This document shows positions 42,809 to 51,984 of a DNA stretch of 64,000 bases, piece after piece. Positions within the stretch are counted from its first letter, which is position 1; every line of letters begins with the position of its first letter. Made by a program: the position numbers and the translations under genes. The notes under the pieces were generated by a model. It was not told the origin of the DNA and did not search any database. It saw nothing but the letters and a program-made list of their open reading frames with translations. Source of the DNA: Duganella aceris (GTDB taxonomy: Bacteria > Pseudomonadota > Gammaproteobacteria > Burkholderiales > Burkholderiaceae_D); NCBI RefSeq assembly GCF_011090165.1, contig NZ_JAADJT010000017.1, positions 38,041-102,040 on the forward strand, given 5' to 3'.

Positions 42809-45126
42809 TCTCCCGCCCGTATTTCCATCGCGCCCGACGTGGCCATATCGGGCGAGATCTCCGCCAACGTCCGTTCCAGCTCCAGCCGCAACGCCACCAG
42901 GTGCGGCGTCAGGCCATCGAGCTCCCCGGCGTCGGCCAGGCGCTCGATCTGGGCGCAGCGCGCGCGCAGCGTGTCGGCGCCAAGGAAGGCGGCCCCGCCC
43001 ATCAAACTGTGCACGGCCAAAGCGACCACCGCCGCATCGCCGTCATGCAGCCCCTGCGACGCCACCGCCAGCAAACGCGGTCCCTCGTTCAAAAAAGCCG
43101 AGCGCATGGCGCGCTGCAACTTGTCGCCCCCGTCCGGCCGCCGCGCGCCCACCGTCGGCAGCTCCGCCACGCCGAACATCACGTCCAACTCCGCCAACGC
43201 CGGCGCGCCCGCCGCCATCGCCCGCTGCTCGCCGATCAACGGCCGGCCTTGCGCCAGCAACACGTCCAGCTGGCGCGCGATCTCCGTGTGCAAATCGATC
43301 TCATCGATAGGCTTGGCCAGGAAGCCGCTGGCGCCGGCCGCAAGGAATCGCTCGCGCTCCGCGGCGGTCGCGTTGGCCGTCAGCGCGATCACCGGCACGG
43401 CCGCGTCGCGCACCCCGTCCAGTCCGCCACGCAAGCGCCGCAAGGCAGCAAGGCCATCCATGCGCGGCATGCGGCCATCCATGATCACCAGATCGTAATC
43501 GCGCGCGGCCAGCTCCTCCAGCGCCACCACGCCATCCTCGGCGATGGTGACGGTGTGGCCCATATCGCCCAGCAGCTCGCGCAAGATGATCTGGTTGGTG
43601 CTGCCATCCTCCGCGCACAGCACGACCAGGCGCGCCGGGTGCGGACGGCGCAGCTGCGCCAGGTGGATCGGCACCGGCGCCCCGCGCTCCAACGGCAGAT
43701 GCACGCGGAACACACTGCCCATGCCGGGCACGCTGCTGATCTCGATGCGCCCGCCCATCGCCGCGACGATATTCTTGCAGATCGCCAGGCCCAGGCCGGT
43801 GCCGCCGTATTTGCGCGTGGTGGCGGCGTCGGCCTGCTCGAACTTCTGGAACAGCCGGCCGAGCGCATCGGCCTCGATGCCGATGCCGCTGTCGCGCACG
43901 GTGACGACAATGCCGCGCCCGCGATGTTCCGCCACGCTCACGCGCACTTCCCCATGCTCGGTGAACTTGATGCCGTTGCCCACCAGGTTGACCACCACCT
44001 GCCGCAGCCGCGTCGGATCGCCGCGCCACCACGCCGGCAGCGCCGGATCGACATCGGCGATCAGCGAGATCCCCTTCGCCTCGGCGCGGTCGGCCAGCAG
44101 GTCGACCACATCGTGCAGCAAGGTCGGCAGATCGAAATCCAGCGACTCCAGCGGCATCTTGCCCGCCTCCAGACGGGAGAAGTCAAGGATGTCGTTGATA
44201 ATTTGTAGCAGCACCTCCGCGTTGCTCAGGCTGAGGCGCAGCTTGTCGCGGGTGTTGGACGCCAGGGCCACATCCTTCAGCGATGAGCGCAGCATGCCGA
44301 TCACGCCACCCAAGGGCGTGCGCACCTCGTGGCTGATCATTGCCAGGAAATCGCTCTTGAGCTGGTTCGACACTTCCGCCGCCCGCTGCGCCGCCAGCGA
44401 CTCGGCCTGGCGCGCCTGCGACGCCCGCAAATCCGCCTCGCGCGCATGCAGGGTCGCGATCTGCGCTTCCAGCGTTTGCCGGTAGCGGATCTCGTTCTCG
44501 TGATTGCGCGCGTGCGTCGCGCGTTGGCGCCGCAGCGCGCCGTCGAGCCCGTGCAGCAGATAGGTGCAGGATATCGTCAGCAAGGTCGACACCAGCATGA
44601 AGTTCACGGTCAGGATGATCCAATGCGCCAACGGGCCGACCTCGACCACCGACATGCCCAGTTCAATCCCGCCGAAATAGCCGACCAGGAACAGCGTGGC
44701 GCCGCACCACAGCAGCGCCAGCATCGCTGCCATGGTGCCGATCAGCACCGTGCACAGCACCGGCACCGCCAGCAGATAAATCTGCGACACCGGCCCGATG
44801 GAAAACAGCAGCACCACGGAGATCAGATAAGAGATGCCCAGGACCGCGAAGGCCCGGCGCTGGTACGCGATATCGCGGCGATAGTTCAGCAAGCCGGTGG
44901 CGGCCAGCGCGATCACGTCGGTCACAACCAGAGCCCAGTGTCCCTGGCGCGCACCGCCCCACATGCTCGGCACAACGACCAGCAGACCCAGCCAGAAGGC
45001 CACGCCGCACAAGCCGTCCAGCAACCGATGGCGCCAGCCTTGCAGGTCCTGGTCGCCGTGCTTCAACGGCTCCATGCGCCGGCGCAGGGCGGCACGCAAA
45101 GCGCGTACCGGAAGGCTGTCTTTCAA
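42805..45126 (-). CDS. Hybrid sensor kinase (membrane sensor, HisKA, HATPase, receiver, Hpt)
   Basis: 773 residues. A six-helix membrane module (about 35-200) and coiled coil lead to HisKA (AMISHEVRTPLGGVIGML, His near 277), HATPase_c with NGIKFTEHG, DSGIGI and GGTGLGLAI, a receiver (LVIMDGRMPRMDG, Asp near 560) and a C-terminal Hpt domain (HSLMGGAAFLGA, His near 710). This is a full internal phosphorelay, ending on Hpt that can pass phosphate to the next-gene response regulator. Divergent from uridine kinase across a 160-bp gap. Confidence 0.92.
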   Translation of the reverse strand: MKDSLPVRALRAALRRRMEPLKHGDQDLQGWRHRLLDGLCGVAFWLGLLVVVPSMWGGARQGHWALVVTDVIALAATGLLNYRRDIAYQRRAFAVLGISYLISVVLLFSIGPVSQIYLLAVPVLCTVLIGTMAAMLALLWCGATLFLVGYFGGIELGMSVVEVGPLAHWIILTVNFMLVSTLLTISCTYLLHGLDGALRRQRATHARNHENEIRYRQTLEAQIATLHAREADLRASQARQAESLAAQRAAEVSNQLKSDFLAMISHEVRTPLGGVIGMLRSSLKDVALASNTRDKLRLSLSNAEVLLQIINDILDFSRLEAGKMPLESLDFDLPTLLHDVVDLLADRAEAKGISLIADVDPALPAWWRGDPTRLRQVVVNLVGNGIKFTEHGEVRVSVAEHRGRGIVVTVRDSGIGIEADALGRLFQKFEQADAATTRKYGGTGLGLAICKNIVAAMGGRIEISSVPGMGSVFRVHLPLERGAPVPIHLAQLRRPHPARLVVLCAEDGSTNQIILRELLGDMGHTVTIAEDGVVALEELAARDYDLVIMDGRMPRMDGLAALRRLRGGLDGVRDAAVPVIALTANATAAERERFLAAGASGFLAKPIDEIDLHTEIARQLDVLLAQGRPLIGEQRAMAAGAPALAELDVMFGVAELPTVGARRPDGGDKLQRAMRSAFLNEGPRLLAVASQGLHDGDAAVVALAVHSLMGGAAFLGADTLRARCAQIERLADAGELDGLTPHLVALRLELERTLAEISPDMATSGAMEIRAGE

Positions 45127-45286
45127 GGCGGCTCGCTCGTAGTTGTAATAAAAGAACGATTTTACTACTTTATGCTGCTTTTAAATAACATTCCAGCACT
45201 TGCAGGGTGCAACCAAACTGCCGACTTCGTCATTGGGGATAGGCCGGTGCTCTGTCGGTTCGGTCGCGGTTCCGGTATCATTCGGC

Positions 45287-45928
45287 ATGAATAAGATTTC
45301 CTTCCAACCGTTTATTATTGGCGTCGCAGGCGGTAGCGGCAGTGGCAAGTCCACTGTGTCCCAGAAAGTGCTGGCCGCGTTTGGCGCGGATATGGTCTCG
45401 GTCGTCATGCAGGACGATTACTATCGCGACCAAACCCACCTCCCCCCAGAAGTCCGCCCCGAGCAGAATTACGACCATCCGCAAGCGTTCGAATGGTCAT
45501 TGCTGGTGCAACATATCCAGGCCCTGCGCAATGGCGAAGCGATCGAAATGCCGGAGTACGACTTCACGCTCCACAACCGCTCCAGCCGCACCATTCCCGT
45601 CAAGCCCGCCCCGGTGATCGTAATCGAAGGCTTGTTTGCGCTGTATGACCCGGACTTGTGCGACATGATGTCGCTGAAGATTTTTGTCGACACCGCCTCC
45701 GACATCCGCTTCATCCGCCGGATGCAACGGGATATTACGGAACGTGGCCGCTCGGTGGAAAGCGTCGTCGGACAGTATCTGGAAACGGTACGCCCGATGC
45801 ACAAGCAATTCATCGAGCCGACCAAACGCAACGCCGACATCATCATTCCACACGGCGCCAATGGCCCGGCGGTGGACATGATTACCACCAAGGTCGCGAG
45901 CGTAATCGGACAGTTGAAGCGATCCTGA
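45287..45928 (+). CDS. udk: Uridine kinase
   Basis: 213 residues starting MNKISFQPFIIGVAGGSGSGKST, the Walker A loop. MQDDYYRD and the uridine-binding YDHPQAFEW follow, then EGLFALYD, RRMQRDITERGRS lid and TVRPMHKQFIEPTKRNADIIIPHG, all diagnostic for Udk. It phosphorylates uridine and cytidine in pyrimidine salvage. Lower-GC and more housekeeping-like than its surroundings; transcribed alone. Confidence 0.95.
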   Translation: MNKISFQPFIIGVAGGSGSGKSTVSQKVLAAFGADMVSVVMQDDYYRDQTHLPPEVRPEQNYDHPQAFEWSLLVQHIQALRNGEAIEMPEYDFTLHNRSSRTIPVKPAPVIVIEGLFALYDPDLCDMMSLKIFVDTASDIRFIRRMQRDITERGRSVESVVGQYLETVRPMHKQFIEPTKRNADIIIPHGANGPAVDMITTKVASVIGQLKRS

Positions 45929-45962
45929 TTTTCTTGGCGCGCCTGTGGCAGGCGGCCTGAAA

Positions 45963-46196
45963 TCAATAGGTGCTCCAGACATTAACCGAAGCACCGAATT
46001 GCCGAACGCTGCGCCCCACTTCGACCTCGTCAAACCCATCATTGAAAGCGCTGGAGGATTGCCGGTGGTATTCCTCGATGCTCATGGCGGTCACGCTGGC
46101 GGAACCGTCGGCATCGCGCTTGGGATGGAAAAACGCGCGCATCCGGATGATGCAGTGACTTGTCCCGCGCCACTTCGCGGGGCGTATTAGCAGGCA
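45963..46196 (-). pseudogene. Decayed NTF2/SnoaL-like gene
   Basis: No intact ORF, but two frames of the minus strand join into a typical NTF2-like protein: SLHHPDARVF in one frame, then FHPKRDADGS...SIEEYHRQSS and QFGASVNVWSTY in another. The switch lies at a T-run near 46131-46135 and the protein stops right after STY, where relatives continue with E. The start is also missing. It lies directly after the fdsD stop on the same strand. Confidence 0.65.
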
Positions 46197-46199
46197 GGT

Positions 46200-46454
46200 T
46201 CAGCCAGCGTCGCCGCCTGGTGGGGGTGGCGACGGTTTTTCGCCACGGTGCGCGGCAATCGCTACCAGCACCAGTGGAGACAGTCCCGCACCTTGTTCAT
46301 GGTCGATGTGCTCAAACAGTTGGTTCCGCATGCGCGGCGCCCAGTATCGCTTCAGATGGTTGGCGATCTCGGTCGATGCCTCCTCGCGGTCGGGATAGGA
46401 GTCGAAAAAAGTGCCGATCTGGTTGGCCATGGTGACCAAGTGTTCGATATTCAT
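46200..46454 (-). CDS. fdsD: Orphan formate dehydrogenase delta subunit (FdsD-like)
   Basis: Start at MNIEHLVTMANQIGTFF; 84 residues. MANQIGTFFDSYPDREEASTEI followed by HLKRYWAPRMRNQLFEHI and GAGLSPLVLVAI matches the FdsD family closely. FdsD normally closes the fdsGBACD operon of the soluble NAD-dependent formate dehydrogenase; none of those genes is nearby, so this copy is an orphan or relic of rearrangement. Confidence 0.8.
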   Translation of the reverse strand: MNIEHLVTMANQIGTFFDSYPDREEASTEIANHLKRYWAPRMRNQLFEHIDHEQGAGLSPLVLVAIAAHRGEKPSPPPPGGDAG

Positions 46455-46675
46455 TGCGGGCTCTGGGCGGGACGATTGAACCATCGTCGGCCCGGATGAC
46501 GCGCGTGTCAAGCGTGCACTGCAGAATACCGCACCTTTTGCCGTCTCCCATGGCTTCGACGCATCCGCTGCCAGCTCTCATTGGACATTCTTGCGGGTGG
46601 GCTCATCAGGATCGGGAATTTGTATACCTGGAAGCAACCAAAGGCTAAAATGTGCCGCCCTCTTTACAATTTTCC

Positions 46676-49600
46676 ATGTTTTTGAAAAACCATTTCCACC
46701 TCTTCCGACTGCTGTTCGTCTTGTTGTCGATTCCCGGCGCGGGCGCAGCCGAGGTCGCGCAACGTCCCTATTGGCACAGCTCGATGGTCCATAAGGCATG
46801 GACCAAGCAGGACGGCGCGCCGACGGCGGTATACGGGATCACGCAGGACCAGCACGGCATGCTGTGGTTCGCAGCGAACGACGGCGTTTACCGCTTCGAC
46901 GGCGCCCGCTTTGAGCGATTGAATGCCATCGACGGCAACAAGCTGCGCTCGTCTAATACCAATGCGATCCTGGCCAACGGCTCCGCGCTCTGGATCGGTT
47001 ATAGCTTTGGCGGCGTCAGCGTCTATGATCAGGGCACGGTGCGGCATTATGGCGCGGAGGACGGCTTATCGATACGCACCGTCTACCAGTTGGTGCGCAG
47101 TCGCGATGGAACCATGTGGGTCTCCACCGGCGACGGATTGTATTGGCTGGACGGCCAGCGTTGGCGCTTCGTGGATGTCAAGGATGGCCTAGGTCTCGGC
47201 AATGTCCATTACTTCACCGCCCTACCCGACGGCAGCATCCTGGCCGATCATCCAACCGGCATTTACCGCAATACGCCAGGCGGGCACCAGTTCCGCAAAG
47301 TCGCCGGCGGGAAAGGCATCGAAATTCACCATCTGCTGCCGAATGGCGACACGCTGCTGGTCGATGAGCAGCGCCGTTTCACCCGCTATGCCGCGCTGAC
47401 CGGCATCCTGACGCCGTTGCAATTTCCGTTCGGCGCAAAGCCGATCGATCCGTTTCTCGACGATCGCGGCGCAGTGTGGGTCAACACCGATGCTGGACTA
47501 GTGTTGCTGGGTCCGGACATGCGGCCGATGCGCACGTTCTCCGGGCTGAATAACCTCAGCGGCAAGCAGGTCTACAACACGCTGAATGACCGGGAAGGCA
47601 ATCTCTGGCTGACCACTGAAAACGGCGTGGACCGTATTCGTGAATCGCGCCTGACCGCGATTCAGCTGCCGGAGCGGATGTCCCGCGCCATGACGATTCA
47701 GCCCGACCAGGACGGTACGGTGTGGATCAGCAATCACAAGACCAACGGCGATTATGACGTGGACACTTTTGGCATGAAGCCGAATGGCGCACACGTCGAT
47801 TCGCCGCTCAGCAACATCACCGCCAGCTTGCGCGCGCCGGACGGCAGCTTATGGTTCGGCAATGGCAAATTCGTGTGGCACCGCGTGCATGACGAGTGGC
47901 GCGCATGGCCATTGCCCGATAGTTTTGGTGGCCAGGACGTGCAGGACTTCGCCGTCGACAGCGGCGGCCGGCTATGGGCTTCGCTAGTGCGCAACGGCGC
48001 GCATGTGTTTCAGAACGGGCAATGGCAGCGCGGTGGCGGCATCGAAGCGCTCACCAAGCTGACGCCGGTGTCGTTGTATGCCGATCCTAAGGGTCCGGTC
48101 TGGTTTGGCTACACTGCCAACAGGCTTTCGGTATTGAGCGGCGGTGCATTGCGCGAATACGGTGCCAAGGATGGCCTCGAAGTGGGTAACGTGGCCTCGA
48201 TCACCAGTTATAAAGGCCAGCTGCTGGTGAGCGGGGACCAGGGCGTGGCCAAATTGCAAGGCCAGCGCTTCATGCCTTTGCTTGATGCCGATGGCCAGCC
48301 ACTGAACGGAGCCTCGCGCCTGGTCATCACAACCGGCGGCGAATTGTGGCTGCACGGCGCGGACGGCTTGATGCGGGTGGCTGCCACCGAGCTGGCGGCC
48401 GGCTTGGCGTCGCGCCATTTACGTATCGACCGCTTCGATAACCTTGACGGCTACAAAGGCCAGCCTTCGCAAGTGCGGCCGCTGTCCGTGTTGGCCGAGG
48501 CGGCGGATGGACGTTTGTGGTACGCCACCTCCGCCAGCGTCGGCTGGGTGGACCCGGCCAACATCGCCCGTAATTCGCTGGCGCCGACGGCGCAAGTGAC
48601 GTCGCTGCGCACCGACCAGCGCCTGCATGACGCGCGACCGGAAATGGTCCTGCCGCAGCACACCAGCAACCTGGAACTGGATTTCACCGCCGCCATCCTG
48701 AGTATCCCGGAGCGGGTACGTTTCCGCTATCGGCTGATCGGGCAGGAACAAACTTGGCGCGACGCCGGCAACCGGCGCGCGGCCTTCTACACCAACCTCG
48801 GTCCGGGCAACTACCGGTTCGAAGTCCAGGCCGCGAACGAAGACGGTGTCTGGAGCGTCACACCGGCGGCGCTGTCGTTCAGCATTGAACCGGCGTTCGT
48901 CCAGACTGTGTGGTTCAAGTTGTTGTGCGGCGTGCTGGCGTTGGCGCTCGCCGCCCTGCTTTACTGGCGACGCATGATCTGGGTCACCGCGCGCATCACC
49001 GACCGTTTGCGCGAACGTCTGCGTGAACGCGAACGCATCGCGCGTGCCTTGCACGACAACTTTCTGCAGAGCGTTCAGGCACTGATGATGCAGTTTGATT
49101 TGATCAAACACGGGCTGCCGCCCGAGCACCCGGTACAACAAAGAATCGATCGCGCGCTCGATACCGCCGAAGACGTGCTGCGCGAGGGTCGCGAGCAAGT
49201 GCTGGCGCTGCGGCTTAATCATGAGCTGACCGGCGACCTCGACTCCGCGTTGGCCGGACTGGGAAATATTCTCGCGCCGCGCTACGGCGTACGCTTCGTG
49301 TTGCTGGAAAAAGGTGTGCGCCGTCCCTTGCGCTCGTCCGCCGCCGCCGAGGCCTACGCGATCGGCCGCGAAGCGCTGCTGAACGCCCTGCGCCATGCGC
49401 AATGCAAAGAAGTGACGGTGGAGTTGCGTCATGCGCGCACCGGCTTCTCGCTACAGGTGCGCGATACCGGATGCGGCATGAATGCCGAGGTCTACGAGCG
49501 TGGCCACCGTCCCGGCCATTTCGGCCTGACCGGCATGCGCGAGCGCGCGCACGACGCCGGCGGGACGCTGGAGATCCGCAGCGCGGCCGGCAAAGGCACC

Positions 49601-49678
49601 GCGATCACGCTACGCTTGCCGACACGCCGCGCCTACGGCCGCAAGGCTGCCGACAAGTTGCCCAGCACGCCCAACTGA
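46676..49678 (+). CDS. Propeller-type sensor histidine kinase (Reg_prop, Y_Y_Y, HisKA_3, HATPase)
   Basis: 1000 residues with an N-terminal signal (FRLLFVLLSIPGAGA). About 700 residues of two-component-regulator propeller repeats (GMLWFAANDGVYRFDG, GTMWVSTGDGLYWLDG, GNLWLTTENGVDRI) form the periplasmic sensor, then a Y_Y_Y domain (VRFRYRLIGQEQTWRDA...AFYTNLGPGNYRFEVQA), one membrane helix (about 745-765), HisKA_3 with RIARALHDNFLQSVQ (phospho-His near 791) and HATPase (DTGCGM, GHFGLTGM). NarL-type kinases of this class often sense polysaccharide breakdown products. Its likely partner is the NarL regulator at 50176-50898. The 3' end overlaps the convergent SnoaL gene by 46 bp. Confidence 0.92.
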   Translation: MFLKNHFHLFRLLFVLLSIPGAGAAEVAQRPYWHSSMVHKAWTKQDGAPTAVYGITQDQHGMLWFAANDGVYRFDGARFERLNAIDGNKLRSSNTNAILANGSALWIGYSFGGVSVYDQGTVRHYGAEDGLSIRTVYQLVRSRDGTMWVSTGDGLYWLDGQRWRFVDVKDGLGLGNVHYFTALPDGSILADHPTGIYRNTPGGHQFRKVAGGKGIEIHHLLPNGDTLLVDEQRRFTRYAALTGILTPLQFPFGAKPIDPFLDDRGAVWVNTDAGLVLLGPDMRPMRTFSGLNNLSGKQVYNTLNDREGNLWLTTENGVDRIRESRLTAIQLPERMSRAMTIQPDQDGTVWISNHKTNGDYDVDTFGMKPNGAHVDSPLSNITASLRAPDGSLWFGNGKFVWHRVHDEWRAWPLPDSFGGQDVQDFAVDSGGRLWASLVRNGAHVFQNGQWQRGGGIEALTKLTPVSLYADPKGPVWFGYTANRLSVLSGGALREYGAKDGLEVGNVASITSYKGQLLVSGDQGVAKLQGQRFMPLLDADGQPLNGASRLVITTGGELWLHGADGLMRVAATELAAGLASRHLRIDRFDNLDGYKGQPSQVRPLSVLAEAADGRLWYATSASVGWVDPANIARNSLAPTAQVTSLRTDQRLHDARPEMVLPQHTSNLELDFTAAILSIPERVRFRYRLIGQEQTWRDAGNRRAAFYTNLGPGNYRFEVQAANEDGVWSVTPAALSFSIEPAFVQTVWFKLLCGVLALALAALLYWRRMIWVTARITDRLRERLRERERIARALHDNFLQSVQALMMQFDLIKHGLPPEHPVQQRIDRALDTAEDVLREGREQVLALRLNHELTGDLDSALAGLGNILAPRYGVRFVLLEKGVRRPLRSSAAAEAYAIGREALLNALRHAQCKEVTVELRHARTGFSLQVRDTGCGMNAEVYERGHRPGHFGLTGMRERAHDAGGTLEIRSAAGKGTAITLRLPTRRAYGRKAADKLPSTPN

Positions 49679-50073
49679 GCGAACAAGATGGTCGCGGCCG
49701 TATAGCAATCGAACGACATCACCTTGCCGTCGCGCAGGCGGAACACGTCGCAGCACGGGGTTTTGATGGTTTGCTGTGTCGCTGGAATCGTGCCGGCCGG
49801 GAGCACCAGCGGTCCATTGTGAGTGCCGTTCAGCGACAGCTGCACCACCACCACGTCGCCCATGACGATGACCTCTTCCAGCGCGCGGTGCATATCGGGG
49901 AAGGCGGTGGCGTAGATATCGACGGTCTTGCCGATCTCCGCGCCCACATATTTCTGGCCCGCCGAGATATCGTGGAAGTAGCCCTCCGGCGCGAACAGCG
50001 CCATGAAGCCGGCGGTGTCCTGTTCTTCGGCGCGTTGATAAAGTTCACGAATGATTTGTTCGTTTTGCGACAT
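49633..50073 (-). CDS. SnoaL-like polyketide cyclase-family protein
   Basis: 146 residues: IIRELYQRAEEQDTAGFMALFAPEGYFHDISAG, FPDMHRALEEVIVMGDVVVVQLSLNGTHNGPL, and KVMSFDCYTAATIL make the NTF2-like cone fold of SnoaL proteins. GAGGAAC precedes the start. It lies between the sensor kinase (convergent, overlapping) and the response regulator gene (same strand, upstream). Ligand unknown. Confidence 0.85.
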   Translation of the reverse strand: MSQNEQIIRELYQRAEEQDTAGFMALFAPEGYFHDISAGQKYVGAEIGKTVDIYATAFPDMHRALEEVIVMGDVVVVQLSLNGTHNGPLVLPAGTIPATQQTIKTPCCDVFRLRDGKVMSFDCYTAATILFAQLGVLGNLSAALRP

Positions 50074-50175
50074 GGTGGTTCCTCAGTTGGTTGATTGCGT
50101 GAGGAAGTGTAGGCAGCCGGCCAGTCGCTGTCATCGGGCGAACGGCGGAACACCATCCACCGGCATGGATAGCCG

Positions 50176-50898
50176 TTACAGGTCGATGAAGCCGCGCTGG
50201 GCGGCCAGCGACACCGCGTGAGCCCGGTCGGCGGCGCCCAGTTTCATCAGCAAGGTGCTCATGTGCGCTTTCACCGTTGCTTCGCTGATGATCAGCAACG
50301 CGGCGATTTCCCGATTCGACTTGCCCGCCGATGCCAGCCGCAGCACGTCCAGTTCGCGCGACGACGGCCCACTGCCGCCGTACTGCGATGACATCGATCG
50401 CCGCAGCGTCTGCGGCAGCACATGCCAGCCTTCGTGCACCTCGCGCACTGTCGCGGCCAGTTCGGCGCCCGGCACATTCTTCATCACATAGGTTTGCGCG
50501 CCCGCCTTCAGGGCCGCAGCGATGCGGGCGTCGCCGCAATGGGCCGACAGCACGATCAGGCGGGCATCCGGATGTTGAAGGCGGATCATGCGTATCGCTT
50601 CCAGCCCGTCCATGCGCGGCATTTGCAGATCGATCAGCGCGACATCCGGCAACGTGCGCGCGTAGTGTTCGACCGCCTCCTCGCCATCGCCGGCTTCGGC
50701 CACGACCTCGATGTTCGCGTGTGCGCAGAGCGTGGCCACAATCCCGGCGCGCATCATCGGATGATCCTCCGCGATCAGGATGCGGATGGCTGAGAAGTCC
50801 ACTTTACCAAAGTTCGATTGCGCCAAGGCTGGCTCCTGGAGATGACGGCCTATCGATTGTAACGACGAACGCGCCGACTGAACCCTGCCAGATTGCAT
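50176..50898 (-). CDS. NarL/LuxR-family response regulator
   Basis: Up to 240 residues; the receiver starts near IRILIAEDHPMMRAG, so a GTG at 50802 (VDFSAIRIL) is an alternative start. Phospho-acceptor in VALIDLQMPRMDG, then KAGAQTYVMK. The C-terminal LuxR HTH is SSRELDVLRLASAGKSNREIAALLIISEATVKAHM. It belongs by type to the HisKA_3 kinase at 46676-49678, though a SnoaL gene lies between. Confidence 0.9.
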   Translation of the reverse strand: MQSGRVQSARSSLQSIGRHLQEPALAQSNFGKVDFSAIRILIAEDHPMMRAGIVATLCAHANIEVVAEAGDGEEAVEHYARTLPDVALIDLQMPRMDGLEAIRMIRLQHPDARLIVLSAHCGDARIAAALKAGAQTYVMKNVPGAELAATVREVHEGWHVLPQTLRRSMSSQYGGSGPSSRELDVLRLASAGKSNREIAALLIISEATVKAHMSTLLMKLGAADRAHAVSLAAQRGFIDL

Positions 50899-51003
50899 GG
50901 TGACGGCGATTATTCTTGTGCGTGGATAGTGCTGCTACTTCATGCCGATCTCAAAACACGCGCGTCAGCCTAGACTTTTGGTTTATTCAAGCGAGGAGGA
51001 AAA

Positions 51004-51984
51004 ATGGTCAGATCGAATAAAATCTTGTGGGGCACCGCATTACTGGCGGCGCTGTGGTCGTCCGCCGCGCCGGCGGCCCTTCCTGCGGAGCAGATAACGG
51101 ACGCCGCGCTGGTCCAGAGACTGCAGGGCTTCAGCGAGGGCAAGGTCGCGGTCAACGGCGTCAATCTGCACTATGTCATTGGCGGCAAAGGGCCGGCCCT
51201 GGTTCTGCTGCCGGGCTGGCCGGAGACCTGGTGGGAATGGCACAAGCTGATGCCGCAACTGGCGCGACGCCACACCGTGATCGCGGTCGACCTGCGTGGC
51301 ATGGGCGGCTCCGACAAACCCGCAACGGGCTACGACAAAAAGACACTGGCCAGCGACGTCCATGCACTGGTCAAACAACTTGGCTACGACCGCGTCGATA
51401 TCGCGGGTCATGACATCGGCTCGATGGTGGCCTTCAGCTTCGCCGCCAACTTCCCGCAAGCCACGCGCCGGCTGGTGATGGTCGATGTCGCGCATCCGGA
51501 CGCCGCGCTTGCCAAATGGCCGCTGTTGCCGGACGCCGGCACCTTCAGCGACCAGCTGGACGAACGACATCCCTACGTCTGGTGGTTCGCCTTCCATCAG
51601 GTGAAGGGATTGCCGGAGGAGCTATTGGCCGGACGCATCGGCATGGAGCAAGCCTGGATGTTCCGCTACCTGATGCAGGACGAACACAAGCTTGATGCGC
51701 TCGACCGCGCGGTCTACGAGGCCGCCTACAGCAGCCGCGACGCCATCCGCGCCGGCAACGCCTGGTATCAGGCCTTCCCGCAGGACATCATCGACGACGG
51801 CACTTATGCGCCGCTGGCGATGCCGGTGCTGGCGGTCGGCGGCCCCGGCTACGAATGGCTGAAAAGTACGTTGGCCGCCAAGAGCAGCAATCACCGCGTG
51901 GCCAAGATCGCCGACAGCGGGCACTTCATCCCCGAAGAGCAACCGGAGCAGTTGCTGAAGTATCTCAGCGAATTCCTGGACTGA
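51004..51984 (+). CDS. Exported alpha/beta hydrolase, epoxide hydrolase/dehalogenase type
   Basis: 326 residues with AGGAGG just before the ATG and a signal peptide to PAALPA. LPGWPETWWEWHKLMPQLARRHTVIAVDLRGMGGSDKP is typical of the epoxide hydrolase/haloacetate dehalogenase branch. The nucleophile elbow GHDIGS carries Asp (near residue 137), and DSGHFIPEEQP the His. HGxP is kept as PGWP. It ends 20 bp inside the convergent LysR gene. Substrate unknown; it may belong functionally with the two epoxide hydrolases downstream. Confidence 0.88.
   Translation: MVRSNKILWGTALLAALWSSAAPAALPAEQITDAALVQRLQGFSEGKVAVNGVNLHYVIGGKGPALVLLPGWPETWWEWHKLMPQLARRHTVIAVDLRGMGGSDKPATGYDKKTLASDVHALVKQLGYDRVDIAGHDIGSMVAFSFAANFPQATRRLVMVDVAHPDAALAKWPLLPDAGTFSDQLDERHPYVWWFAFHQVKGLPEELLAGRIGMEQAWMFRYLMQDEHKLDALDRAVYEAAYSSRDAIRAGNAWYQAFPQDIIDDGTYAPLAMPVLAVGGPGYEWLKSTLAAKSSNHRVAKIADSGHFIPEEQPEQLLKYLSEFLD

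Noticed and set aside
42901..44208. 435-codon plus-strand frame
   Set aside because: Shadow of the hybrid kinase gene on the other strand.
45945..46190. 81-aa plus-strand frame after udk
   Set aside because: It runs antisense to the NTF2-like relic, whose residues match a known fold, so the plus frame is a shadow.
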